DNA from: CAZXFH01 sp964640055
Lineage (GTDB): Bacteria; Fidelibacterota; UBA2242; JAFGTP01
Direction of reading: 5' to 3'
Length of the DNA: 21,533 bases
Assembly (NCBI GenBank): GCA_964640055.1
Contig: CAZXFH010000047.1
Location: forward strand, 1 to 21,533
The translations under genes were made by a program, and so were the position numbers. The notes below the pieces were generated by a model. The model had not been told where the DNA came from. It saw only the letters and a list, made by a program, of their open reading frames with translations, and did no database searches. Below are positions 14,025 to 21,533 of this stretch, in pieces. Within the stretch, counting starts at the first letter, position 1. Every line of letters begins with the position of its first letter.

Positions 14025-16520
14025 CTATTCTGCAATATTGTCATGTGCCTGGGCTTGTTCTTCCGCCTCTTCTTCGGGTTCCACCACCCGGGTAACCGCA
14101 GAAATCCGGTCTCCTTCATCCAGTCGGATGAGGCGCACGCCTTGGGTATTGCGGCTAATGGTACGGATATCCGAGACTGGCAGGCGAATCAGAACCCCTT
14201 TTTCGGTAATGATCATCAGGTCGTCTTTATCAACCACCTCGCGCAGTGCAATCATTTTACCATTTCTAATCGTGGTTTTGAGCGTAATAACCCCCATGCC
14301 ACCGCGTTTCTGCAGCGGATAGTCCTTGATATCAGTGCGCTTACCATATCCTTTTTCAGAAACAGCTAGCAGGGTCCCATTTTCTCCTTTGACGGTCACC
14401 ATTCCAACCACTACATTATCTTTGCCTTTGAGTTTGATTCCGCGCACCCCGGCAGCTACCCGGCCCATGGAGCGGGTATCCGCTTCCTGAAACCGTATGG
14501 ATTTGCCATGGGAAGTCCCCAGAATAATATCCTGAGCACCATCGGTAATGGTTACTTCCATTAAGTCATCATTATCATTAATTTTAATCGCCCTGATTCC
14601 GGTTACACGCGGATTGCTAAACTGCGACAAAACGGTTTTCTTGATAAGCCCTTTTTGGGTGCCCATAACGATATAATGCTCATCGTCAAATTCTTTTACA
14701 CTCAGTGTGGCACGCACCTCTTCGTGGGGCTCGGTCTTGATTAAATTCACAATGGCCCGGCCGCGGGAAGCACGTCCCATACGCGGCAACTGGTGCACCT
14801 TTAGCCAGTAACACTGACCTCGGTTTGTGAAAAACATTAAGTAATCGTGGGTGTTAGCAATAAATAGGCTGCTGATAAAATCATCCTCTTTAGCCAGCGC
14901 CCCTTTACTGCCACGTCCGCCCCGATTTTGCCGGCGGTAGGAATCCACGGGAAAACGTTTGATATAACCCTTTTGGGTAATTGTGATCACCATATCTTCT
15001 TCGGCAATCATATCTTCAATAGAGAAGTCCTGGTCATCCTCAATTATATCGGTTTGTCGTTGGTCACCAAAATCTTCTTTTATATGCTCTAATTCCCCTT
15101 TGATCAGGGCCATCTGTTCACCCCGATTGCTGAGAATAAAATTGAGTCGTTCGATTAACTTGAGGGTCTCCTTGTATTCGGCCACAATCTTTTCTCTTTC
15201 CAAACCAGTCAATTTCTGGAGGCGCATGTCCAGAATCGCCTGGGCCTGCCTGTCTGAAAAATCAAAGCTTTCTCTTAGATTTTGCTTGGCTTTCCCCACG
15301 GAATCAGAACCACGAATAATCTTGATCACCTCGTCAATATTATCCAGAGCGACTTTCAGTCCTTCCAGAAGATGGGCTTTTTCCTCTGCTTTGTCCAGTT
15401 CAAACTGGGTCCGTCGCAGGATCACTTCGTGCCGGAAGTCAATAAAATGCTGCAGGACCTGTTTTAAATTAAGTTCCTTGGGAATACCGTTCACCAAGGC
15501 CAGCATGATAATCCCAAAGTTGTCCTGCAACTGAGTATGTTTGTATAATTGGTTAAGAATAACTTCCGGGTAGGCGTCTTTTTTTAATTCGATTACAATG
15601 CGCAGGCCCTCTTTGCCTGTTTCATCCCGTAAATCAGTGATTCCCTCGATCTTTTTTTCTTTAACCAGTTCGGCAATTTTAGTAATCAGATTAGATTTGT
15701 TGACCTGATAGGGAATTTCCGTGACAATAATCTTTTCTTTGCCTGATTTGGTTTTCTCGGTATGGGCCTTAGCGCGCACCTTGATTACCCCGCGGCCGGT
15801 ATGATAGGCCTCGTTAATCCCTTCACGACCAATAATAATCCCTCCGGAAGGAAAATCAGGTCCGCTTATGTATTGCATTAAATCAGCTATGCTTGCGTCC
15901 GAATTATCAATAAGGTGTTCTGCCGCGCTGACCACTTCTGTCAGACAATGCGGCGGAATATTAGTCGCCATACCCACAGCAATACCGCTGGAACCGTTTA
16001 TCAAGAGATTAGGGGTCCGGGTGGGTAGGACCATGGGTTCCTGCAGAGTTTCATCAAAATTCGGCCCGAAATCAACCGTATCCTTTTCAATATCCCGCAT
16101 TAATTCGGCGGCAATTTTAGACATTCGTGCTTCGGTGTATCGCATGGCCGCAGCTGAATCACCATCTACCGAACCAAAATTTCCCTGACCATCGACCAAG
16201 GGATAGCGCAGTGAAAATTCCTGGGCCATGCGGACCAGGGCGTCATAGACCGAAGAATCACCGTGAGGATGATATTTTCCCAAGACCTCACCCACAATAC
16301 GGGCGGATTTTTTAGGCGCCCGGTTATAGGAAAGCCCTAAGTCCGACATGCCATACATAATGCGTCGGTGGACCGGTTTTAAACCATCTCTTACGTCCGG
16401 CAGGGCGCGCGCTACTATTACAGACATAGAATAGTCCAAGTAGGCGCTTTTCATCTCATCTTCAATATTAACCGGGGTGATTTTGTCGCGTTGAAATTCT
16501 ATATCCACTTGTTTTGCCAT
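14025..16520 (-). CDS. gyrA: DNA gyrase subunit A
   Basis: An 831-residue protein, near the usual length. The N-terminal breakage-reunion domain begins ITPVNIEDEMKSAYLDYSMS. The catalytic tyrosine is Tyr128 in AAAMRYTEARM. The quinolone-resistance region reads HPHGDSSVYD with Ser89 and Asp93 (E. coli 83 and 87), i.e. the sensitive-type residues. The C-terminal pinwheel has the GyrA box as QNRGGRG near residue 530, which marks true gyrase rather than topoisomerase IV, and an acidic tail (EPEEEAEEQAQAHD). With GyrB it forms the A2B2 enzyme that introduces negative supercoils using ATP. Start is 3 nt after the gyrB stop with a weak GGAT site, so it is in the gyrB operon. Confidence 0.98.
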   Translation of the reverse strand: MAKQVDIEFQRDKITPVNIEDEMKSAYLDYSMSVIVARALPDVRDGLKPVHRRIMYGMSDLGLSYNRAPKKSARIVGEVLGKYHPHGDSSVYDALVRMAQEFSLRYPLVDGQGNFGSVDGDSAAAMRYTEARMSKIAAELMRDIEKDTVDFGPNFDETLQEPMVLPTRTPNLLINGSSGIAVGMATNIPPHCLTEVVSAAEHLIDNSDASIADLMQYISGPDFPSGGIIIGREGINEAYHTGRGVIKVRAKAHTEKTKSGKEKIIVTEIPYQVNKSNLITKIAELVKEKKIEGITDLRDETGKEGLRIVIELKKDAYPEVILNQLYKHTQLQDNFGIIMLALVNGIPKELNLKQVLQHFIDFRHEVILRRTQFELDKAEEKAHLLEGLKVALDNIDEVIKIIRGSDSVGKAKQNLRESFDFSDRQAQAILDMRLQKLTGLEREKIVAEYKETLKLIERLNFILSNRGEQMALIKGELEHIKEDFGDQRQTDIIEDDQDFSIEDMIAEEDMVITITQKGYIKRFPVDSYRRQNRGGRGSKGALAKEDDFISSLFIANTHDYLMFFTNRGQCYWLKVHQLPRMGRASRGRAIVNLIKTEPHEEVRATLSVKEFDDEHYIVMGTQKGLIKKTVLSQFSNPRVTGIRAIKINDNDDLMEVTITDGAQDIILGTSHGKSIRFQEADTRSMGRVAAGVRGIKLKGKDNVVVGMVTVKGENGTLLAVSEKGYGKRTDIKDYPLQKRGGMGVITLKTTIRNGKMIALREVVDKDDLMIITEKGVLIRLPVSDIRTISRNTQGVRLIRLDEGDRISAVTRVVEPEEEAEEQAQAHDNIAE

Positions 16521-16523
16521 AAT

Positions 16524-18449
16524 TTAAATATCCAGATTTTTAACATATTTCGCATTTTCCTGAATGAATCTGCGGCGGGGCTCCACATCCCCGCCCATTA
16601 ATACCGAAAATGTCTTATCGGCAATCGCAGCATCTTCAGCTGAGATTTGTAATAAAATTCGACTCTCGGGATCCATGGTGGTTTCCCACAATTGATCGGG
16701 ATTCATCTCACCCAGACCTTTATACCGCTGCAGATCAATCTTGCCGTTGCTCTTCTTTTTCAGGCGGCGGATTAATTTGTCACGTTCATCATCATTATAG
16801 GCGTAATACTCATTTCTTTTGCGTTTAATTTTGTAGAGGGGCGGTTGGGCAATGTAAATGTGATTTTCCTCGATCAGCTGCGGCATATAACGATAGAAAA
16901 AGGTCAATAACAAGGTGCGGATATGACTGCCGTCCACATCGGCATCGGTCATAATGATCACTTTGTCATAGCGCAACTTGCTGACATCAAATTCATCTTC
17001 ACCAAATCCCGTGCCCAGCGCGGTAATCAAGGTGCGGACTTCTTTATTATTTAAGATCTTATCGATGCGTGCTTTTTCCACATTTAAAATTTTTCCGCGC
17101 AAGGGCAAAATGGCCTGATATCGCCGGTCGCGCCCCTGCTTGGCGCTGCCGCCCGCCGAATCACCCTCTACCAGGTAGAGTTCACATAACTTGGGGTCCC
17201 GGTTAGAACAATCGGCTAATTTACCGGGTAGGTTACCCACATCCAGTGCCCCTTTACGCCGGGTCAATTCCCGCGCCTTGCGGGCCGCTTCCCTGGAACG
17301 AGCCGCACTAATACACTTTTCGATCATCCGCTTAGCGGTACCCGGATTTTGTTCTAAATAGTCCGCTAAATATTCACTAACCGTGGAATCAACAATCCCT
17401 TTGATCTCGGAATTTCCCAGTTTAGTTTTGGTTTGTCCCTCAAACTGTGGTTCGGCAACTTTAATGCTTAGGATAGCAGTGATGCCTTCACGGACATCCT
17501 CACCAGAAAGGGTAAACTTGTTTTTTTTGAAGAGATTGTTTTTCTGGGCATAATTGTTGAGTGTGCGGGTTAAAGCGGTTTTAAAACCGCTCAGATGGCT
17601 GCCACCTTCCACCGTATTGATATTATTAACAAAGGTTAAAATATTTTCCCGGTAGGAGGTGTTGTACTGCATAGCAACTTCAATCGGCACGCCCTCCCGC
17701 TCTGTTTCAAAATAGACCGGTTTTTTAATAATCGCAGGTCGTGATTCATCTAAAAATTGTACAAACTCTTTCACGCCGCCGGTAAAGCGAAAGGTCTCTT
17801 TTTTGTCCTGTCGCAGATCTTCCAATCCTATTTTCAGTTTTTTATTCAGAAAGGCCAGTTCGCGTAAACGGTTTTCCAGAATACTATAGTCTATATTCAC
17901 CGTGCCGAAGACGTTCTCATCGGCCTTGAAGCGAATAAAAGTTCCCTTTTTCCGGGTTTTTCCAAGGGTTTTGAGTTTTTCGCGCGGCACCCCTTTTTGA
18001 TAAGACTGGGTATAAATTTTGCCATTGCGATATACTTCTACCTGCAGCCACTCGGAAAGTGCATTTACAACCGAAACACCGACCCCGTGCAAACCACCGG
18101 AGACCTTATAGGTTCCCTTGTCGAACTTACCGCCAGCATGCAGCATGGTCATCACCACTTCCACGGCCGGTTTTTTCTGATCCTTATGGATATCTACGGG
18201 TATACCCCGCCCATTATCCCATACGCTAACCGAATTATCCTCATGGATTACGACTTTTATCCGGTCACAATAACCCGCCAAAGCCTCGTCAATAGAGTTG
18301 TCCACTACTTCAAAAACCAGGTGATGGAGACCACGCTTACCTGTATCTCCGATATACATGGCTGGCCGCTTCTGAACGGCTTCTAACCCTTTTAATACGG
18401 TGATCCGTTCCGCACTATACTTGGATGTTTTGCTTTTTGTTACCGTAAT
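16524..18449 (-). CDS. gyrB: DNA gyrase subunit B, apparent ATT start codon
   Basis: The protein is 641 residues when read from an ATT at 18447-18449, close to the roughly 640 usual for gyrases without insertions. The first conserved stretch, YSAERITVLKGLEAVQKRP, continues directly into AMYIGDTG. No ATG, GTG or TTG lies between an in-frame TAA (18459-18461) and the ATG at 18359, and starting there would remove about 30 conserved residues that help bind ATP. GHKL ATPase motifs: EVVDNSIDEA (Asn51), DNGRGIP, GGLHGVGVSVVNALS. TOPRIM metal residues: EGDSAGGS (Glu428) and TDADVDG (from Asp502). The C-terminus has QRYKGLGEMNPDQLWETTMD. ATT is placed 5 nt from a strong AAGGAG. It overlaps the dciA end by 10 bases. 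Confidence 0.95.
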   Translation of the reverse strand: MTVTKSKTSKYSAERITVLKGLEAVQKRPAMYIGDTGKRGLHHLVFEVVDNSIDEALAGYCDRIKVVIHEDNSVSVWDNGRGIPVDIHKDQKKPAVEVVMTMLHAGGKFDKGTYKVSGGLHGVGVSVVNALSEWLQVEVYRNGKIYTQSYQKGVPREKLKTLGKTRKKGTFIRFKADENVFGTVNIDYSILENRLRELAFLNKKLKIGLEDLRQDKKETFRFTGGVKEFVQFLDESRPAIIKKPVYFETEREGVPIEVAMQYNTSYRENILTFVNNINTVEGGSHLSGFKTALTRTLNNYAQKNNLFKKNKFTLSGEDVREGITAILSIKVAEPQFEGQTKTKLGNSEIKGIVDSTVSEYLADYLEQNPGTAKRMIEKCISAARSREAARKARELTRRKGALDVGNLPGKLADCSNRDPKLCELYLVEGDSAGGSAKQGRDRRYQAILPLRGKILNVEKARIDKILNNKEVRTLITALGTGFGEDEFDVSKLRYDKVIIMTDADVDGSHIRTLLLTFFYRYMPQLIEENHIYIAQPPLYKIKRKRNEYYAYNDDERDKLIRRLKKKSNGKIDLQRYKGLGEMNPDQLWETTMDPESRILLQISAEDAAIADKTFSVLMGGDVEPRRRFIQENAKYVKNLDI

Positions 18450-18718
18450 ACTATCTCCTTAATTTTTGCTTTTTTGAGTTTTTTATTGATCTTACTGAGT
18501 ATTTCACCTTTACTAAATACCAGTTCGTTGCGCCACGCCGGTGAATCCACCTTAACCACCAGTTTTCCATAGGATATTTTTTCTGGATGTGTGTGGCGGG
18601 CAATCTCATCACCTACAATGTTATTCCATTCAAAAAGGGCCTGATGTTGTTGTACCGGTTTCTCAATACGGTAGGTTTTGAGCAGTTTTGTGATGGCCCG
18701 CTGCAAACTGGTGGTCAC
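18440..18718 (-). CDS. dciA: DciA/DUF721 family protein (replicative helicase loader type)
   Basis: A 92-residue protein with the DUF721 pattern: LFEWNNIVGDEIARHTHPEK (W..IVG..IA.H..P), GKLVVKVDSPAWRNEL (L.V.V.S..W..EL), then ILSKINKKL...IKEIVLR. DciA is the ancestral protein that helps load DnaB in bacteria without dnaC or dnaI. It begins with GTG, whose G is the last base of the recF stop (TAGTG), and its 3' end contains the gyrB ribosome site. The placement between recF and gyrB is common and supports the assignment. The symbol is by family; no test of function is implied. Confidence 0.9.
   Translation of the reverse strand: MTTSLQRAITKLLKTYRIEKPVQQHQALFEWNNIVGDEIARHTHPEKISYGKLVVKVDSPAWRNELVFSKGEILSKINKKLKKAKIKEIVLR
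18455..18460 (-). promoter_or_regulatory. Shine-Dalgarno site that places the gyrB start at ATT
   Basis: AAGGAG on the minus strand, inside the last codons of dciA, ends 5 nt before ATT (18449). The next codons are ACG and GTA. No usual start codon lies within reach in this frame, so this site is the main evidence for ATT initiation. Confidence 0.7.
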
Positions 18719-19830
18719 TAGGCCTCCCCAACAGGTAAATTGATTAGTTGTACCTTTTCACCATTGAACTTTATTTGATCCCTGATCTTGGCCATGTCCG
18801 TCGTGGTAACAAAGGTCTGGTTTTTATGTCCTATTTCCCGGACAATCTTCCAACAGTGTTCCGCATCCAGTAAAGAAAACAGATCATCCAATAAATAGAT
18901 AATCGATTTGTTAACTTCCTTTTCGATAAAATATCCCTCCGCCATTTTCAACGCAATTAAGACCACTTTATGCTCTCCCTGAGAGGCGATTCTTTTTATA
19001 TTATTTTTATTGAATTTGATTTCAAGTTTATCCAGATGGGGACCACAGGTAGTCCAGCCCAATTTACAGTCTTTAAAAAAGTTGTCGTACAGCCTTTTTT
19101 TAAAGGTTTTCTCATAGGGCTCTGAATCAGGAGTGACATTAAACTTAATTTGCAAGACAACATCATAATTAAAATGGGATGTTTTGTTAACCTGCTGTTG
19201 AAAAACAGGATTAAATTGGTCGATAAAGTATTGGCGTGTTTTATGAATGTAAACGGCTGGTTTTACCAGCAGCTCATCCAGCGTTTGAAGATAGGTGTCA
19301 TACTGTTTTTTTCTCTGCTCACGGTATTTGTTCAGCAATTTGTTACGCTGGGTTATCCGTCGATTATATTCAATTAAATTATTAAGATAATCCCGATCGA
19401 TCAAAGAGAGAATCCTATTAATAAAATCACGTTTAACAGCAGGCCCCCCCGCGGTGATTTGCATGCTGCCGGGCGCTAAAACAATGAGGGGAATTTTCCC
19501 GATCATATCAACATCCCGTTTCAGCGGTTCTTTGTCGACCAAAACCCTTTTACCCCCTTTTTTAGTATAATTCAGATTTACCTCAAATATTTGCCCTTTA
19601 TCAGTGCTAAATTTACCAAAAATCTGAAAATAATCCGCATTATTTTGCAGGCTATTAGAAATCACATTGGAGCGGAAACTTTTTGTTAGCGCTAAAAAAT
19701 GGATTGCTTCCAGAATAGTAGTTTTTCCAGTTCCGTTGGGACCACTAATAAAATTGAGCTGCTTGTTAAAGGTAAATTCACTCGCTGAGTAATTTCTGAA
19801 ATTGATCAGTTTTAAGTGTTTAATCCCCAT
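18718..19830 (-). CDS. recF: DNA replication and repair protein RecF
   Basis: A 370-residue SMC-like ATPase of normal length. The start GIKHLKLINFRNY is typical. Walker A is GPNGTGKT (30-37), followed by LEAIHFLALTKSFR. The ABC signature lies in ASQGEHKVVLIALKMAEG (about 282-299), Walker B in IIYLLDDLFSLLD (about 313-325), and TCGPHLDKLEI is the usual GPH(R/L)D segment. RecF, with RecO and RecR, loads RecA at single-strand gaps. No Shine-Dalgarno is visible before the ATG. The 175-bp AT-rich gap from dnaN (19831-20005) shows no clear terminator or promoter, so it is uncertain whether recF is read from dnaN or on its own. Confidence 0.97.
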   Translation of the reverse strand: MGIKHLKLINFRNYSASEFTFNKQLNFISGPNGTGKTTILEAIHFLALTKSFRSNVISNSLQNNADYFQIFGKFSTDKGQIFEVNLNYTKKGGKRVLVDKEPLKRDVDMIGKIPLIVLAPGSMQITAGGPAVKRDFINRILSLIDRDYLNNLIEYNRRITQRNKLLNKYREQRKKQYDTYLQTLDELLVKPAVYIHKTRQYFIDQFNPVFQQQVNKTSHFNYDVVLQIKFNVTPDSEPYEKTFKKRLYDNFFKDCKLGWTTCGPHLDKLEIKFNKNNIKRIASQGEHKVVLIALKMAEGYFIEKEVNKSIIYLLDDLFSLLDAEHCWKIVREIGHKNQTFVTTTDMAKIRDQIKFNGEKVQLINLPVGEA

Positions 19831-20005
19831 GAATAATGCACATTTGGAAGCTGATAATTAGAAGCCTGACATCCTTATAATTTAAACATATTTTTAGTAA
19901 TAAGGAATTGTAAAAACACCTTTATAAACTGTATTTAATCAAAAGTCTTTATGTAGTGTAATTATCTTATAGAAAATGATTAATTAATGTATCGTAAAAA
20001 CCTTT

Positions 20006-21133
20006 TTAAGCCGGTTCATTCTCTTCCAACCGGATCGGCATTAAAATCATCATTAGATCCTCATTTTCGCGCTGCTCATCAGGTAGAATCAAATTGGCAC
20101 TCAAAGGACTGTCCAATTTCATAATGGTATTTTCCGTATCAATATTACCGAGTAATTCCCGGAAGTAAACGGCATTAAACCCTATCATAATCTGTTCATT
20201 ATCATATTCCAGTTCGATCTCTTCTTCCGCCCGGGTCGAGGCTTCGCGACTCAACGTGGTGATTTTTGAGCCTTCCGTTTTTATTAAAAATGAAATTTGA
20301 TGCGTAGCTTGATTGGAAAAAATCGCCACTCTTTTTAAAGTCGCGATAATATCCTGAGTATTAAATTTGGCTTCCTTTTCATTATCGGTTGGCAAAACAC
20401 TTTCATAATCAGGAAATTTTTCATCGATCAGCCGCGAAAATAAAACCAAGGAATCAAATTCAACCTTGACATGATTTTCACTAACCGACAGGGTTACCTT
20501 ATCATCCGGTTTTAAATAGGCCAGTAATAAATTCAGAAATTTAGTGGGTATTATCACATCCCTTTGATAGGCCGGAGAACTAAAATCCTTGCGCACGATA
20601 CAGACCAAGCGATGCACATCCGAAGAAACTAGGCGCAATTCCTTTTCATGAATCTGAAACAATACGCCCAAGAGGGCGGGTTTTAATTCATCCTTACCCA
20701 CGGCGACCAGAGTCTTACGGATCATCCGGATGAGAACATCATTATTCAACTCGATATCCTGGGTGGATTTTATTTTAGGTATAGAGGGAAATTCTTCTGC
20801 GGGGCGACCATTAATTTCATAATGGCCATCATCCGAGCGTATAATAACCTTACCATTCTCATCAGCTCTAATTTCAATTACCCCTTTTTCCAGTTCATTG
20901 ACGATTCCTTGAATGAAAGAAGCCGGTATGGCCAAGTCGCCATCTTGCTTTCCCTCAACTTTCAAGGTGGTATACATGGTAACTTCAATATCCGAGGTAC
21001 GTAAGGTTAATTCATCACCTTTTAATTGAAATAGAACACTGCTCAAAATCGGCATGGTGGAACGGGTCGGGGTAACCTTGTTGACCCGTTGGATATGGAC
21101 GTATAACAGATCTCTATCGACATTAAATTGCAT
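20006..21133 (-). CDS. dnaN: DNA polymerase III beta subunit (sliding clamp)
   Basis: A 375-residue protein of normal length with the three clamp domains. Recognisable parts are MQFNVDRDLLYVHIQRVNKV, PILSSVLFQLKGDELTLRTS, DDGHYEINGRPAEEFPSIP, KPALLGVLFQIHEKELRLVSSDVHRL, FPDYESVLP and the closing MMILMPIRL, where most clamps end MPMR or MPVR. The dimer encircles DNA and holds polymerase and repair enzymes. AAGGAG (21141-21146) stands 7 nt before the ATG. It is the first gene of the replication cluster; in many genomes dnaA would lie just upstream, but here there is a non-coding AT-rich region and a transposase gene. Confidence 0.98.
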   Translation of the reverse strand: MQFNVDRDLLYVHIQRVNKVTPTRSTMPILSSVLFQLKGDELTLRTSDIEVTMYTTLKVEGKQDGDLAIPASFIQGIVNELEKGVIEIRADENGKVIIRSDDGHYEINGRPAEEFPSIPKIKSTQDIELNNDVLIRMIRKTLVAVGKDELKPALLGVLFQIHEKELRLVSSDVHRLVCIVRKDFSSPAYQRDVIIPTKFLNLLLAYLKPDDKVTLSVSENHVKVEFDSLVLFSRLIDEKFPDYESVLPTDNEKEAKFNTQDIIATLKRVAIFSNQATHQISFLIKTEGSKITTLSREASTRAEEEIELEYDNEQIMIGFNAVYFRELLGNIDTENTIMKLDSPLSANLILPDEQRENEDLMMILMPIRLEENEPA

Positions 21134-21463
21134 AAGGTAACTCCTTTCCTTAAATCTAAAACCCTGCGGTTTATTTTATCAAAATAATAGCGATTAAACA
21201 AGATATTTTGAATTTGTTGATAAGTAATTATTTAAACAGTTTGTAATAAAATACTATTCTTCATATTAGTATGTGAATTTGTTGATAGTTTTTGAAACCA
21301 GGAGGAAATAGGAGTCATAATTGTTAAAAATAATGCGTTGATAATTTGTTAATCCAAATGAAACACAGTTTTTTTGTTCTGCCTCAGTTGAAAATGGAGT
21401 ATAGGATTTTTAAGTTATAATTGTGATTAATGATAATTTAATCAGTTTAGGAGGTAGAAGACA
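21134..21463. other. Candidate replication origin region (oriC) with DnaA-box-like 9-mers
   Basis: This gene-free 330-bp stretch upstream of dnaN is very AT-rich. It holds TGTTGATAA (21215-21223, exact reverse of TTATCAACA), TGTTGATAG (21280-21288), CGTTGATAA (21336-21344), TGTTAATCC (21347-21355) and, in the other direction, TTATCAAAA (21176-21184). The 13-mer GAATTTGTTGATA occurs twice (21210-21222 and 21275-21287). Position next to dnaN, DnaA-like boxes and AT-richness fit an origin, and nearly all genes in the window read away from it. It must also contain the dnaN promoter. Only weak boxes are present; none is the full TTATCCACA. Confidence 0.55.
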
Positions 21464-21533
21464 ATGAAAAAACGCAGGAAATTTACCGCTGAGCAGAAGG
21501 TTGGCATATTACGGGAGCATTTAACCAATCAGG
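21380..21533 (+). mobile_element. Left part of an insertion sequence, runs off the window
   Basis: A transposase reading frame starts at 21464 next to the putative origin. The element's left end is not proven. TGCCTCAGTTGAAAATGG from 21380 begins with TG, as many IS ends do, and is a guess; the partner repeat would lie outside the window. Confidence 0.4.
21464..21533 (+). CDS. Partial transposase, IS3/IS66-like OrfA with HTH_Tnp_1 start
   Basis: Only the first 23 codons are in the window: MKKRRKFTAEQKVGILREH and four more. The basic start followed by FTAEQK..ILREHL is typical of the N-terminal helix-turn-helix of IS3-type OrfA and related transposases (PF01527), which bind the IS ends. AGGAGG (21449-21454) is 9 nt before the ATG, a perfect ribosome site. 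Its orientation is divergent from dnaN. Family beyond the HTH cannot be decided from so little. Confidence 0.8.
   Translation, partial: MKKRRKFTAEQKVGILREHLTNQ

Noticed and set aside
14983..15534. Long plus-strand frame opposite gyrA (about 183 codons)
   Set aside because: It is the antisense shadow of a highly conserved gyrA region, rich in Ser/Arg/Ile low-complexity translation, with no family resemblance.

Overview
The window looks like chromosomal DNA from a Gram-negative bacterium of the FCB (Fibrobacteres-Chlorobi-Bacteroidetes) type or a neighbouring candidate phylum such as Calditrichota, KSB1 or Marinimicrobia. The evidence is an outer-membrane patatin/POTRA/beta-barrel protein, a subtilase with a Por/FlgD-like C-terminal sorting domain (PNPxxG ... 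PxPAGxYxV), DUF4097-type surface repeat proteins, and a DciA (DUF721) gene instead of dnaC. The phylum is an inference from gene content; no marker here fixes it.

Layout: nearly everything is on the minus strand. The right end carries the replication/topology cluster, read right to left: dnaN, recF, dciA (DUF721), gyrB, gyrA, then yggT, a DivIVA-like gene and a purine-nucleoside-phosphorylase-like gene. Junctions are tight: recF/dciA share one base, dciA/gyrB overlap by 10, gyrB/gyrA are 3 apart, and yggT/divIVA and divIVA/PNP-like each overlap by 4. Upstream of dnaN is an AT-rich 330-bp stretch with several DnaA-box-like 9-mers, a good oriC candidate. It runs directly into the start of a transposase gene, which sits where dnaA is often found.

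The middle (6742-12417) is an apparent envelope block on the minus strand: S8 subtilase with a sorting tail, ECF sigma factor, zinc-finger anti-sigma factor with one membrane span and HEAT repeats, a DUF4097 protein built of an almost perfect 18-residue solenoid, and a LiaF-like 'toast-rack' protein with GLG repeats. Sigma, anti-sigma and the two repeat proteins are close enough to be one operon and read as a membrane-signalling system with its exported effectors.

The left end (466-6360) holds a Bax-inhibitor-1/YccA membrane protein, a YifB/ComM AAA+ protein, a GrdB-like protein lacking the selenocysteine, and, divergently, a type Vd (PlpD-like) patatin autotransporter. The first 465 bases hold only the remnant of an AAA_14/DUF4143-type ATPase and a hairpin.

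The most notable points are: gyrB has no ATG/GTG/TTG at its homologous start but has an ATT codon behind a strong Shine-Dalgarno site; the 18-residue SGGD solenoid sits under an ECF/anti-sigma-HEAT pair; the PNP-like protein has lost key purine-site residues and may carry a frameshift at a C6 run; and a transposon lies at the putative origin. No tRNA, rRNA or CRISPR was seen.
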